Source: Planctomycetota bacterium
Lineage (GTDB): Bacteria; Planctomycetota; E44-bin39
Assembly (NCBI GenBank): GCA_004376375.1
Contig: SOJX01000086.1
Coordinates: forward strand, 1 to 59,246
Direction: 5' to 3'
Length of the DNA: 59,246 bases
Numbering within the stretch: the first letter of the stretch is position 1; each line of letters starts with the position of its first letter. The position numbers and the translations under genes are program-made. A model generated the notes under the pieces. That model had not been told where the DNA came from. It made no database searches and was given only the letters and a program-made list of their open reading frames with translations. Shown here piece after piece: positions 7,978 through 16,446 of this stretch.

Positions 7978-8721
7978 ATGGACGAAAAACTCAGCAGAAC
8001 GGAGTATCTCGAGCGGACGAAAGATTTCTGGAACAGCATGCTGCTGGTTCTGCCCGTGATGTTTTTCTACCAGGTTTCGATTCTCGCGGTCGCGAACGAA
8101 ACAAATGGTGTGGATTTCATATGGATTATAATAGTAAAACTGTCAGAAGGGCCTTACAAAGAATATGCGATATGGGTATATCTTGGCTTTACCGGCGCGA
8201 TCATGCTTCTTATGATCGTCCTTTCAATCGTATTCAGGCACAAGGAAAGGTTCAGCTGGAATTACGTTCTGCCGCTGGTCGGCGAATGTACGCTTTACGC
8301 GATAATCCTGGGCGTCGTCGCGGTTGTGGTTACCCGGTGGGTGATAGAAGCGAATCCCGAGATGACGGTCTCACCCGCTGAAATCGGCCCGTTCAGTATT
8401 CTTGTCATCTCGGCGGGCGCGGGGGTTTACGAGGAAATCGTATTTCGCCTCGTTCTTTTCGGCGGTTTCCTGAGGATTATGAAAAAAGGTTTTGAAATTC
8501 CGGAAGTTCCCGCGGTTGTCGCGGCGGTAGTAGTGAGCGCCGCGCTTTTCTCGCTCGCCCATTACCTGGGACCGGAGCCGTTCAGGCTCGCGAGCTTTAC
8601 TTTCCGGTTCGTAGCGGGGGCGATTTTCTGCATACTTTACGCGCTGCGCGGATTCGCGGCCGCGGTTTACACGCATACGATTTACGATATCGTCGTCCTG
8701 TCGCTTTCGCAGGGCGAATAA
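7978..8721 (+). CDS. CPBP-family intramembrane glutamic endopeptidase
   Basis: This 247-residue polytopic membrane protein has about six to seven hydrophobic helices. It shows the CPBP/Abi (CaaX protease Rce1-type) motifs: E152-E153 with R157 in YEEIVFR, H195 in FSLAHYLG, and H233/D237 in HTIYD. All presumed catalytic residues are present, so it is likely an active membrane protease. The substrate is unknown; bacterial members act in peptide maturation, self-immunity or protein turnover. It has its own promoter and appears monocistronic. Confidence 0.88.
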   Translation: MDEKLSRTEYLERTKDFWNSMLLVLPVMFFYQVSILAVANETNGVDFIWIIIVKLSEGPYKEYAIWVYLGFTGAIMLLMIVLSIVFRHKERFSWNYVLPLVGECTLYAIILGVVAVVVTRWVIEANPEMTVSPAEIGPFSILVISAGAGVYEEIVFRLVLFGGFLRIMKKGFEIPEVPAVVAAVVVSAALFSLAHYLGPEPFRLASFTFRFVAGAIFCILYALRGFAAAVYTHTIYDIVVLSLSQGE

Positions 8722-8727
8722 GCCGTG

Positions 8728-8806
8728 GCTTCGGTTATTCGGTTCTTCGGTTGTTCGGTTCTTCGGTTATAAGGAGCTTCGCGCGACATTTATAATTGCT
8801 CCTTAC
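8728..8806. repeat. TTCGGTTA word array and AAGGAGC hairpin
   Basis: Words of the TTCGGTTA/TTCGGTTC type (8728-8770) are followed by 8-bp arms TAAGGAGC (8770-8777) and GCTCCTTA (8798-8805). The loop contains TATAAT (8791-8796), a possible -10 box for the menaquinone operon, although no good -35 box is visible. The reverse-complement word (AATAACCG) recurs at 16447 and 58425. Confidence 0.7.
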
Positions 8807-8859
8807 GATAACACATACTTTTCATTTTAATAAAGACCCTGAGAAAGAGGAGGGCAGAC

Positions 8860-9426
8860 TTGAGCGAAATAGTAGTCGGAATCACCGGAGCAAGCGGTGC
8901 GGTATATGCAAAAAAACTGCTCGAAACGCTTGCAGCGGAGAAGCACAGGATACACCTCGTGGCGAGTAAAACGGGCGCAGAGATTTTCCGAAGCGAGAAC
9001 GACGTAGACGTCGCCCAGCTGGCAGAAGCAGAGCCCGAATGGATAAAGTGCTACCGCAACGACGACCTGCACGCGCCGATCGCAAGCGGCTCTTTTCAGA
9101 CCGGCGGAATGGCGGTAGTGCCCGCAAGCATGGACGTCTGCGGCGCGATCGCATCGGGCCTTGCGCCGACGCTTATCACGCGCGCCGCCGCCGTGACGAT
9201 GAAGGAGGGCCGAAGGCTCGTCGTCGTGCCGCGTGAGACTCCCATGAGCGCGGTGCACCTCGATAACCTCGCGAAACTCGCCCGCGCCGGCGTGGTCGTT
9301 ATGCCCGCCTGCCCGGCATTCTATACCGGCCCTTTACAGGTCGGGGACCTGGTCGATTTTATGGTCCAGAGGATTTGCGACGCCCTTGGAATCGAAGTCG
9401 AGATAGCACCACGATGGTCGCGGTAA
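8860..9426 (+). CDS. ubiX: UbiX-type flavin prenyltransferase (menaquinone branch)
   Basis: UbiX-type enzymes make the prenylated FMN cofactor used by UbiD-type decarboxylases. The 188-residue protein shows the family's FMN-binding start (VGITGASGAVYAKKLLE), SGSFQTGGMAVVPAS, the Arg/Lys-rich KEGRRLVVVPRETP and PAFYTGP. Position at the head of a futalosine-type menaquinone operon suggests that it supports the UbiD-like late decarboxylase (MqnL), so it may be the functional MqnM. The start is TTG at 8860: AGGAGG at 8848-8853 lies 6 nt upstream. The TAA stop overlaps the next ATG by one base (TAATG). Confidence 0.92.
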   Translation: MSEIVVGITGASGAVYAKKLLETLAAEKHRIHLVASKTGAEIFRSENDVDVAQLAEAEPEWIKCYRNDDLHAPIASGSFQTGGMAVVPASMDVCGAIASGLAPTLITRAAAVTMKEGRRLVVVPRETPMSAVHLDNLAKLARAGVVVMPACPAFYTGPLQVGDLVDFMVQRICDALGIEVEIAPRWSR

Positions 9427-10364
9427 TGACACCTGAGACATCCCACACCGGATCTGCGGAAAAAACAGGCGAGTCGAAGAAACCGCTTCGCCGCCTGTTC
9501 GTTTTCCTGGACATGATAAAGTTTGCGCACACGATATTCGCGATGCCGTTTGCGCTTACCGCATACGCACTTGCGGTGGCCGCGGTGACGAACCCGGGCT
9601 GGCTTCGGTTCTTTCTGGTAATCGCGGCGCTTGTCGCGGCCCGCACGATGGCGATGGCGTTCAACCGCTTCGTAGACGCAGGGCTCGACGCCGAGAACCC
9701 GCGCACCGCCGAACGCGCGATTCCGGCGGGCAAACTCTCCCGCACTTTTGCGCTGGTGGTGACAATCGTTTTTGCGGCCGCGTTCGTGGCGCTTACATAC
9801 TTTATGAATAATCTTGCCTTTGCCCTTTCTCCGGTCGTGCTCGTCGTATTGCTCGGCTACTCGTTTACGAAGAGGTTTACTTCGCTCACGCATTTCGGTC
9901 TCGGACTCGCGCTGGGGCTTGCACCCCTGGGCGCGCACATCGCCGTGACCGGGGCCTTTAGCGGGAAAATCGCCGCCGCGACCGCCGTCCTGGGATTTGC
10001 CGTCATGCTGTGGACCGCCGGCTTTGACATAATTTACTCGTGCCAGGATTACGACTTCGACGTTGCAAAGCGGCTCCGCTCGATACCTGCGAAGTTCGGC
10101 ATCAGGCAGGCGCTTCTTATGTCGCAGGCCTTGCATGCGGCGATGATAGTCGCGCTTCTTGGCGTGCTGTTTCTCGCGTGGCCGCATCTGAGATATACTT
10201 TCTGCTTCGGGATAGTCGGGACGGCGGTAATGCTTATCTACGAGCACTCGCTCGTGAAGCCGTACGATCTTTCGCGGGTGAACACGGCGTTCTTTACGAT
10301 GAACGGCTGCGTCAGCGTTTTCCTTTTCATAACCGCACTCGTCGACCTCTTTCTGGTGAAATGA
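9426..10364 (+). CDS. mqnP: UbiA-family prenyltransferase, probable MqnP
   Basis: This 312-residue integral membrane aromatic prenyltransferase has about eight helices. The two Asp-rich prenyl-diphosphate/Mg sites are present: NRFVDAGLDAENPRT in the first half and CQDYDFDVAKRLRSIP in the second. In a futalosine cluster the likely job is prenylation of 1,4-dihydroxy-6-naphthoate (MqnP); 4-hydroxybenzoate prenylation is the alternative by family. The start at 9426 (TAATG coupling with the previous stop) is preferred to in-frame upstream starts, which would extend into ubiX. The stop overlaps the mqnE start as ATGA. Confidence 0.9.
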   Translation: MTPETSHTGSAEKTGESKKPLRRLFVFLDMIKFAHTIFAMPFALTAYALAVAAVTNPGWLRFFLVIAALVAARTMAMAFNRFVDAGLDAENPRTAERAIPAGKLSRTFALVVTIVFAAAFVALTYFMNNLAFALSPVVLVVLLGYSFTKRFTSLTHFGLGLALGLAPLGAHIAVTGAFSGKIAAATAVLGFAVMLWTAGFDIIYSCQDYDFDVAKRLRSIPAKFGIRQALLMSQALHAAMIVALLGVLFLAWPHLRYTFCFGIVGTAVMLIYEHSLVKPYDLSRVNTAFFTMNGCVSVFLFITALVDLFLVK

Positions 10365-11473
10365 TGGACGTGGAAACGATAAAAGAATACACAAGAAATT
10401 CAGATATCAGCGATATTATCCGCAAAGCACTCGAAGGGGAGCGGCTGAGCGCGGGTGACGGCCTGCGCCTCTTTGAGTCGAGCGACCTGACCGCGCTCGG
10501 GATTGCGGCAAACGCGGTCCGCGAGCGTTTGCACGGCAAAACGACTTATTACGTCGTGAACCGGCATATCAACTATTCGAACATTTGCGAGAACCGCTGC
10601 CGGTTCTGCGCGTTCTCACGCAGCCGCGGCGAGGACGGCGCGTACGAGATGTCGCTTGACGAAATTATCGAGGCGGCGGAGTCTGCAAGAGGCAGCGGCG
10701 TTACCGAGTTCCATATCGTGGGCGGGCTGCACCCGGATTACGGTTTCGATTATTATGAAAAGATGATGTCCGAGCTGCACGAGCGGTTCCCGGATGTTCA
10801 CCTGCAATGTTTCACGGCGGTTGAAATCGCGCACTTTGCGAAAAAGGGCGGGATGTCGACAAGGGAATGTCTTTCGAAGCTGAAGGATGCCGGGCTCGGT
10901 TCACTGCCCGGCGGCGGCGCGGAAGTTTTTTCCACACGCGTGCGAAACGCGGTCTGCCCGGAAAAACTATCGGGCGACGACTGGCTCCGCATAATGGCGG
11001 AAGCGCACGAGCTTGGTTTGAAATCCAACGCGACGATGCTTTACGGGCACGTTGAGACGCCGCAGGAGCGTATCGAGCACATGATAAAACTGCGCGATTT
11101 GCAGGATGAGACGGGCGGCTTTCAGGCGTTCATTCCGCTCGCGTTCCATCCGTGGAACACGGAGCTCGAGAGCGAGTCCCGCGGACCGACGGGCGTTGAC
11201 GATTTGAAGGCTCTCGCGATCGGCCGGCTGATGCTTGACAATTTTCCGCACGTCAAGGCGTTCTGGATAATGCTCGGGCTGAAGCTCGCGCAGGTCTCGC
11301 TTTCGTTCGGCGTCGACGACCTCGACGGGACGGTCGTGCAGGAAAAGATAACCCACATGGCCGGTGCGCAGACTCCGGAGCGGCTTACGGTCGACGAGAT
11401 CGTGCATCTTATCCGCGAGGCCGGATACGAGCCGGTCGAGCGCGATACAATCTATAATATAATAACACGCTGA
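10361..11473 (+). CDS. mqnE: Aminodeoxyfutalosine synthase (radical SAM)
   Basis: MqnE joins the MqnA product (3-enolpyruvylbenzoate) with S-adenosylmethionine to give aminodeoxyfutalosine. The 370-residue protein has the radical-SAM CxxxCxxC cluster at C76, C80 and C83 (NICENRCRFCAFSR), HIVGGLHPDYGFDYYE, CFTAVEIAHFAKKGG and the LPGGGAEVF loop. The FTAVEIAH and GGLHP motifs point to MqnE rather than MqnC. The ATG at 10361 overlaps the previous stop by 4 nt (ATGA); a second ATG follows at 10364. mqnA starts 10 nt after the stop. Confidence 0.93.
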   Translation: MMDVETIKEYTRNSDISDIIRKALEGERLSAGDGLRLFESSDLTALGIAANAVRERLHGKTTYYVVNRHINYSNICENRCRFCAFSRSRGEDGAYEMSLDEIIEAAESARGSGVTEFHIVGGLHPDYGFDYYEKMMSELHERFPDVHLQCFTAVEIAHFAKKGGMSTRECLSKLKDAGLGSLPGGGAEVFSTRVRNAVCPEKLSGDDWLRIMAEAHELGLKSNATMLYGHVETPQERIEHMIKLRDLQDETGGFQAFIPLAFHPWNTELESESRGPTGVDDLKALAIGRLMLDNFPHVKAFWIMLGLKLAQVSLSFGVDDLDGTVVQEKITHMAGAQTPERLTVDEIVHLIREAGYEPVERDTIYNIITR

Positions 11474-11483
11474 CGGCAGAGAT

Positions 11484-12275
11484 ATGACAAAGCCCATACG
11501 AATAGGTTGCGTACCGTACATGAACGCGCGGCCGCTCATTTACGGACTCGAAGAACTTCAAAACGTTGAATTGCGATATGCGACTCCACGCGTCCTGTCC
11601 CGCATGCTGGAGGACGGCGAAGTCGACATCGCGATGCTTTCGTCGATAACGCTTTTCCAGAATCCGGGCTATTCCTTCGTCTCGGACGCGGTGATTGCAA
11701 GCCGCGGCCCGGTGCGGTCTATTCTTCTTATCACGAACAAGCCGCTCGGCGAAGTTGAGCGCGTCGGGCTCGACTGGAACTCGCTGACGAGCGCGGGCCT
11801 GCTCAGAATTATCCTTGCGTCAAAATACGGCCTTTCCCCGGTGTTCGGTCCGTACGACCCGGAGAAACCGGGCGCAGGCGACGCTTATGACGCCGTTCTG
11901 GTCATCGGCGATAACGCGCTTACCGCGGAGCCGCAGGGCGGAGCGGTGCTCGACCTGGGCGCGGAATGGTTCGGCCTGACGGGTCTGCCGTTCGTGTATG
12001 CGTGCTGGATTGCAAAGAATCGCGGAAATGTGGGAGAGATAGAAAGAGTTCTTGCAGGCGCGCGTGAAAAAGGTCTTGAGAATATTGAAGAAATCATCAA
12101 AACTTCATCAGCGGAGTCCGGCCTGCCGGAGGAAATCGTCAGAACATATTTTGAGAAAAACGTTCACTTTACGCTCACCGCGGAAGAACTCTCGGGGTTG
12201 AACCGTTTCGGGCGTTACCTCTTCGACATGGGCCAGGTGCATTCAAGGCGCGAAATCAGTATCGAGGGGACCTGA
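11484..12275 (+). CDS. mqnA: Chorismate dehydratase
   Basis: This is the first enzyme of the futalosine route: dehydration of chorismate to 3-[(1-carboxyvinyl)oxy]benzoate. The 263-residue protein has the periplasmic-binding-protein-like fold start IGCVPYMNARPLIYGL, the EDGEVDIAMLSSI segment and SRGPVRSILLITNKPL, all typical of MqnA. MqnD, a relative, has a different N-terminal signature and is not seen in the window. The stop overlaps the mqnC start (TGATG at 12273-12277), so translation is coupled. Confidence 0.93.
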   Translation: MTKPIRIGCVPYMNARPLIYGLEELQNVELRYATPRVLSRMLEDGEVDIAMLSSITLFQNPGYSFVSDAVIASRGPVRSILLITNKPLGEVERVGLDWNSLTSAGLLRIILASKYGLSPVFGPYDPEKPGAGDAYDAVLVIGDNALTAEPQGGAVLDLGAEWFGLTGLPFVYACWIAKNRGNVGEIERVLAGAREKGLENIEEIIKTSSAESGLPEEIVRTYFEKNVHFTLTAEELSGLNRFGRYLFDMGQVHSRREISIEGT

Positions 12276-13354
12276 TGGAAGGCGGGGAGAACATTTCCGC
12301 TGTCCTTGAAAAAGCCGGGCGGGGAGAGCGGCTCTTATCGGGAGAAGGGCTTCTGCTTTTCGAAGAAGCTCCGCTTGCCGCGCTCGGCAGCGCCGCCGAC
12401 AGGCGGCGCAAAACGCTCCACCCGGACAGTACGGTCACCTACGTTGTTGACAGGAATATCAATTATTCAAACGTCTGCATATCCGGCTGCAGGTTTTGTG
12501 CGTTTTTCCGAAAAGAAGATTCGCCTGAAGCTTACATAATTTCACGCGACGAGCTTCGGGAGAAAATTTCCGAGCTGTTCTCGGCGGGCGGGCGGTCGAT
12601 ACTGCTGCAGGGCGGGATGCATCCTTCGCTTCCGCTCAACTGGTATGTCGAGCTTCTCCAGTTCATGAAATCGGAATTTCCCGAGCTATACGTGCACGGA
12701 TTCAGCCCGCCTGAGATTATCCATTTTTCAAAGATTGCCGATAAACCCATAACGAAAGTTATTCCCATCCTGCGCGATGCAGGCCTGGATTCAATTCCCG
12801 GCGGTGGCGCGGAAATTCTTTCCGATGAAATCCGCTCGAAAGTCTCACCCGGCAAATGCACCGCCGACGAATGGATTGAAGTGATGCGCGCCGCCCACGG
12901 GCTGGGCATGAGAAGCACTGCGACGATGATGTTCGGCCATGTCGAGGAACCGAGAAATATTATCGAACACCTTGACCGCGTCCGCGCGTTGCAGGAAGAG
13001 ACCGGCGGCTTTACCGCGTTTATCCCGTGGACTTTTCAGGCCGAAAATACCGCGCTTGCGTCGGAGGTCGGGTTTCCCGCAGGCGGTCATGCGTACCTGC
13101 GCGTACTGGCGCTGTCGCGGCTTTACCTCGACAATGTGAAAAACATCCAGGCTTCGTGGGTGACGCAGGGCGGGAAGATCGCGCAGGTTGCGCTCTTCTT
13201 CGGCGCAAACGACCTCGGCAGCACAATGCTCGAGGAAAACGTGGTGAAGGCTGCGGGCGTGAGTTTCAGGATGTCGGAATCCGGCCTTCGCCGCCTTGCC
13301 GAAACCGCGGGTTTTATTCCAAAACGTCGTAATTTTCAGTACGAAATATTGTAG
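12275..13354 (+). CDS. mqnC: Cyclic dehypoxanthine futalosine synthase (radical SAM)
   Basis: MqnC cyclises dehypoxanthine futalosine to form the naphthoate skeleton. The 359-residue protein has the CxxxCxxC iron-sulfur motif at C68, C72 and C75 (NVCISGCRFCAFFR), LLQGGMHPSLPLNWY, HGFSPPEIIHFSK and SIPGGGAEIL. The LQGG and SPPEI motifs separate it from MqnE. It is the last gene of the cluster; mqnB and mqnD must lie elsewhere. The final codon and TAG stop are formed by the TGTAGGGGC end of a palindromic element that starts at 13350. Confidence 0.93.
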   Translation: MEGGENISAVLEKAGRGERLLSGEGLLLFEEAPLAALGSAADRRRKTLHPDSTVTYVVDRNINYSNVCISGCRFCAFFRKEDSPEAYIISRDELREKISELFSAGGRSILLQGGMHPSLPLNWYVELLQFMKSEFPELYVHGFSPPEIIHFSKIADKPITKVIPILRDAGLDSIPGGGAEILSDEIRSKVSPGKCTADEWIEVMRAAHGLGMRSTATMMFGHVEEPRNIIEHLDRVRALQEETGGFTAFIPWTFQAENTALASEVGFPAGGHAYLRVLALSRLYLDNVKNIQASWVTQGGKIAQVALFFGANDLGSTMLEENVVKAAGVSFRMSESGLRRLAETAGFIPKRRNFQYEIL

Positions 13355-13421
13355 GGGCACGGCGTGCGCGCAAGGTCTGCCCCTACATTTTTAATGGGCG
13401 GGTCTCAGACCCGCCCCTACA
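13350..13421. repeat. TGTAGGGGC element and GGGCGGGTCT palindrome between convergent genes
   Basis: The first element (13350-13387) has TGTAGGGGC and GCCCCTACA ends with a decayed core and supplies the mqnC stop codon. A second element (13395-13421) has arms GGGCGGGTCT (13396-13405) and AGACCCGCCC (13407-13416) and ends in CCCCTACA. Lying between the convergent mqnC and pfkA genes, these GC-rich stems may act as bidirectional terminators, though no clear T-tract follows. Confidence 0.85.
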
Positions 13422-14582
13422 TTAAATATAATACGTTCTCGGCGGTTCGTCGCCGAATGAGATGCCGAGGTCTTTTGCGCTGGCGATTACGTCGCTTGTC
13501 GCGGGCACGCGTTTCATCTCACCGATAGCTTCCTTTATGGTCACGCTTTTTATATCCGGCGGGTCAAGCGCGACCATATTTCCGAATTTTCCGTCGCGTA
13601 CGAGCACGGCGGCGGCGTGGCCGAAGCGAGTGGCAAGCAACCTGTCGAATGTTGTGGGGTGCCCGCCGCGCTGCAGGTGGCCGAGAACGAGGTGGCGGCA
13701 GGAGCGGCCGGTATGGTTTGCAATCTCAGCCGCGACACGTTCCGCGATTCCGCCGAGCAGGACTTCCTGCCGCCCGGCTTCCACTTCTGCTCTTTCTTTG
13801 TGTATGAGCCCGCCTTCGGCAAATGTCGCGCCTTCCGCGCAGACGACGATTGCGAACCGCCGACCTATTTCGTAACGCTGCTGAATTTTCTCGCAGACGT
13901 GCTCGATCCTGAACGGGATTTCGGGAATAAGGATTACATCTGCGCCGCCTGATACGCCCGCGTTCAGGGCAATCCACCCCGCGTACCGGCCCATGACCTC
14001 GACAACCATGACGCGCTCATGACTCTTTGCCGTCGAGTGCAGCCAGTCAAGCGCCTCGGTCGCGCGGCTGACGGCGGTGTCGAAACCGAACGTGACAACG
14101 GTTGCTGAAAGGTCGTTGTCGATGGTTTTCGGGACGCCGACGACGGGGACGCCTTTTTCAAACAATTGCTGCGCGATTGCGAGCGAGCCGTCGCCGCCGA
14201 TTGCTATGAGGGCATCGAGGCCGAGTTCTTTGAAGTTACCGACAAGCTCATCGGAGCGGTCTTTCCTGACTTTTTTTCCGTCTTCAATAACTTCGTACTC
14301 AAACGGGTTGCCGCGGTTGGTCGTTCCGAGAATTGTGCCGCCCAGGTGCAGGATTCCCGCAACGTCGTCATCTTTCAGCTTTTTCACCTTCTTTTCGGGG
14401 TCGAAAAAGCCTTCAAATCCTTCGCGTACGCCGTACATTTCCCAGCCGAACCCGAAGCCGGTCTTGACGGCTGCGCGTATTACGGCGTTGAGGCCGGGTG
14501 CGTCGCCGCCGCCGGTGAGTATGCCTACGCGTTTTCTTGGTTTGTTGAGAACGCGGGTGTAATGGGTAGCGGCATCAACCAT
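13422..14582 (-). CDS. pfkA: 6-phosphofructokinase
   Basis: This enzyme phosphorylates fructose 6-phosphate to the 1,6-bisphosphate in glycolysis. The 386-residue protein carries GGGDAPG at the N-terminus, GGDGS at 129-133, PKTIDND at 151-157 with catalytic D155, and MGRYAGWIAL. In E. coli numbering it has Gly at 104 (the ATP type) but Lys at 124 (as in the pyrophosphate type and some non-B1 ATP enzymes). ATP dependence is therefore likely but not certain. A GGAGG site lies about 7 nt before the ATG. It has its own promoter and converges on mqnC. Confidence 0.95.
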   Translation of the reverse strand: MVDAATHYTRVLNKPRKRVGILTGGGDAPGLNAVIRAAVKTGFGFGWEMYGVREGFEGFFDPEKKVKKLKDDDVAGILHLGGTILGTTNRGNPFEYEVIEDGKKVRKDRSDELVGNFKELGLDALIAIGGDGSLAIAQQLFEKGVPVVGVPKTIDNDLSATVVTFGFDTAVSRATEALDWLHSTAKSHERVMVVEVMGRYAGWIALNAGVSGGADVILIPEIPFRIEHVCEKIQQRYEIGRRFAIVVCAEGATFAEGGLIHKERAEVEAGRQEVLLGGIAERVAAEIANHTGRSCRHLVLGHLQRGGHPTTFDRLLATRFGHAAAVLVRDGKFGNMVALDPPDIKSVTIKEAIGEMKRVPATSDVIASAKDLGISFGDEPPRTYYI

Positions 14583-14636
14583 GGCAATCCTCCGGTTGCG
14601 GAGAAAAGTTTTTCAGTCATAGTAGGCAGTTTTTTG

Positions 14637-14665
14637 ATTTTACGCAACAGAGCGATGGATGTAAA
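14637..14665 (-). promoter_or_regulatory. Sigma-70-type promoter for pfkA
   Basis: On the minus strand TTTACA (14665-14660) and TAAAAT (14642-14637) are separated by 17 bp, about 55 nt upstream of the pfkA start. Confidence 0.65.
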
Positions 14666-14748
14666 GTTAATAGTACATTTGGAAAAATCGCGGATTTAAA
14701 TGGATGAAAATGCGGTAAATGTTCGATGATATAACGGCGGGTAAATTC

Positions 14749-14777
14749 TTGCTTTCCACCGGATGGGAGTGTATACT
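14749..14777 (+). promoter_or_regulatory. Sigma-70-type promoter for the O-antigen ligase-like gene
   Basis: TTGCTT (14749-14754) and TATACT (14772-14777) are separated by 17 bp, with the start predicted near 14784 and the gene's ATG at 14825. Confidence 0.55.
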
Positions 14778-14824
14778 TCCGTTAAGGGTGTATTTTCCAT
14801 TCGGAAGAGTCGGGACGGAACGGA

Positions 14825-16363
14825 ATGCCATTTCTCAGGTCACACCGCTCATCAGGTTACGGCAGCTACGGCAGCTACGGCAGTTACGGCAGTTACGGCG
14901 GCTACGGCTACGGCTACGGACGCGAGAAGCGGCGGGGCCGGGGGAAATCTTTCTTCGTACTTGGAGTTTTCCTGTCATTGCTTGTGTCGTTTTACTGCCT
15001 GGTGATGCTGGATTATGTCGATTTTTCGTACAGAAACATGGCCATATTGGTTGGAATAACTTTCTCCTATGCGCTGATCCTGACAGACCTTCGAATCGGC
15101 CTTGTCCTGATGTATTTTTCGTTCGGTTTTTCGCCCGAATTCTCGGTGGCGGGCGTGCCGAACATTCGAATTGAGGATTTCCTCATTCCAATCGTATTAC
15201 TGGCGTGGCTGACCAAGGTCGCCAACAGGCGCACGAAATTTCAGCCGCTGAATATCAAAGCACCGATAATCATCCTTGTCTTTTTAATGTTATTTTCCTC
15301 TATGGTCAATATCAGTTTTTTCAATCTTGACATGAAGCGTAGCCTGCTTTACCTGATGAAGGAGATTGAGTATTTCATTGTATTATACCTGGTATTGAAC
15401 AATCTCAGCACGCGGCGGGAACTGCGGGCCTTTATTGTTCTTACGATTATAATCAGTTTCGGATCGGGCATGTACTATTACCTGCTTCACAAGGGCGTTG
15501 GCTCGGGACGTCTCAGCGGACCCATGGGAGAAACGGCGAACGTTATCGGCGCATATTACGTTATCCATATGCTTCTTGCATTAGGGCTGCTCTTCAGTCT
15601 CCAGCAATGGAAGTACCGCATATTGCTGATCGGTTACCTGCTGTTAATGACGCTGCCTTTCATGAATACTTACTCGCGAACAAGTTTTGTCGCGCTTTTC
15701 GGCGCGATGATTATAGTCGGTGTGCTGCGCAGCCGGCGAATGCTTATTGCCGCGATAGTACTGTTCGTTTTCGTAACTACGACTTTCAACGAAGCTATTA
15801 TCGTAAGGTTTGGAACTATCGCCCGGATATTCAGCGACAGGCCGCCTTCGGCGTGGACCGCGCGCGTGTCGGGCTGGGGCGAATACTGGGGCTTTGTCAA
15901 AGAGGCGCCGTTTTTCGGACACGGCGTCGGAAGAATGGGTCTTCTCGTTGACAACGAATACATAAAGGTGGCATCTGAAGTCGGTTTTCTAGGCCTGGCT
16001 GCGTTCCTGTGGCTTCTATTCATGATCGCGTTGACTGCATATCGAACGAGCGGTATAACCAAGAGCAGGTTCTTCTCGGGCTTTGCAGTGGGGTATTTTG
16101 CCGCCTTCATTGGGCTTACGATCCACTGCATTGGTACGACCTCATTTACGACCATCCGGTCCATGATGCCGTTCTATTTTCTCACCGGCATTCTGTACGT
16201 CATATACAACAAGCACACCTTGCCGGAAAGGAAGATTGAAGTCGAACTTGGTGAAATCCGTTATGCAAGCCTGACGGACGAAGAGCGTAAGAATCTCCTG
16301 GATAAAGAGGAAGAGATACGGGAGGAACTCGAGCCGACGATACCAACGCCGATTAATGAGTAA
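14825..16363 (+). CDS. O-antigen ligase/polymerase-like membrane protein with Gly-Tyr-Ser N-terminus
   Basis: This 512-residue protein has about ten to twelve membrane helices and an O-antigen ligase (Wzy_C/WaaL-type) core: NTYSRTSFVALFGAMI in the middle, followed by the large outer loop and VDNEYIKVASEVGFLG. Such proteins join or polymerise lipid-linked glycans at the outer face of the inner membrane. The first 40 residues are unusual: about eight Ser-Tyr-Gly/Gly-Tyr repeats, encoded by 9-bp TACGGCAGC units, followed by a basic patch. The C-terminal 60 residues are acidic and probably cytosolic. A good terminator follows at 16419. WbqC and a GT-C enzyme downstream support a surface polysaccharide locus. 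Confidence 0.85.
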   Translation: MPFLRSHRSSGYGSYGSYGSYGSYGGYGYGYGREKRRGRGKSFFVLGVFLSLLVSFYCLVMLDYVDFSYRNMAILVGITFSYALILTDLRIGLVLMYFSFGFSPEFSVAGVPNIRIEDFLIPIVLLAWLTKVANRRTKFQPLNIKAPIIILVFLMLFSSMVNISFFNLDMKRSLLYLMKEIEYFIVLYLVLNNLSTRRELRAFIVLTIIISFGSGMYYYLLHKGVGSGRLSGPMGETANVIGAYYVIHMLLALGLLFSLQQWKYRILLIGYLLLMTLPFMNTYSRTSFVALFGAMIIVGVLRSRRMLIAAIVLFVFVTTTFNEAIIVRFGTIARIFSDRPPSAWTARVSGWGEYWGFVKEAPFFGHGVGRMGLLVDNEYIKVASEVGFLGLAAFLWLLFMIALTAYRTSGITKSRFFSGFAVGYFAAFIGLTIHCIGTTSFTTIRSMMPFYFLTGILYVIYNKHTLPERKIEVELGEIRYASLTDEERKNLLDKEEEIREELEPTIPTPINE

Positions 16364-16418
16364 AATTTGGTGTTAAAAGTAGAGAGATGAAACCTGGTAA
16401 AGTTAATATGAACCCAGA

Positions 16419-16444
16419 CGCCGAGCCTGCTCGGCGCGTTTTTT
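16419..16444 (+). terminator. Intrinsic terminator
   Basis: A 7-bp stem CGCCGAG (16419-16425) / CTCGGCG (16430-16436) with a CCTG loop is followed by TTTTTT at 16439-16444. It ends transcription of the O-antigen ligase-like gene. Confidence 0.9.
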
Positions 16445-16446
16445 CA

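Noticed and set aside
10040..10360. N-terminal extension of mqnE
   Set aside because: It lies within mqnP in another frame. The ATGA overlap at 10361 and MqnE homology set the start.
11484..12275. MqnD instead of MqnA
   Set aside because: The N-terminal VPYMNARPL and EDGEVDIAMLSS patterns fit chorismate dehydratase; the MqnD pattern is absent.
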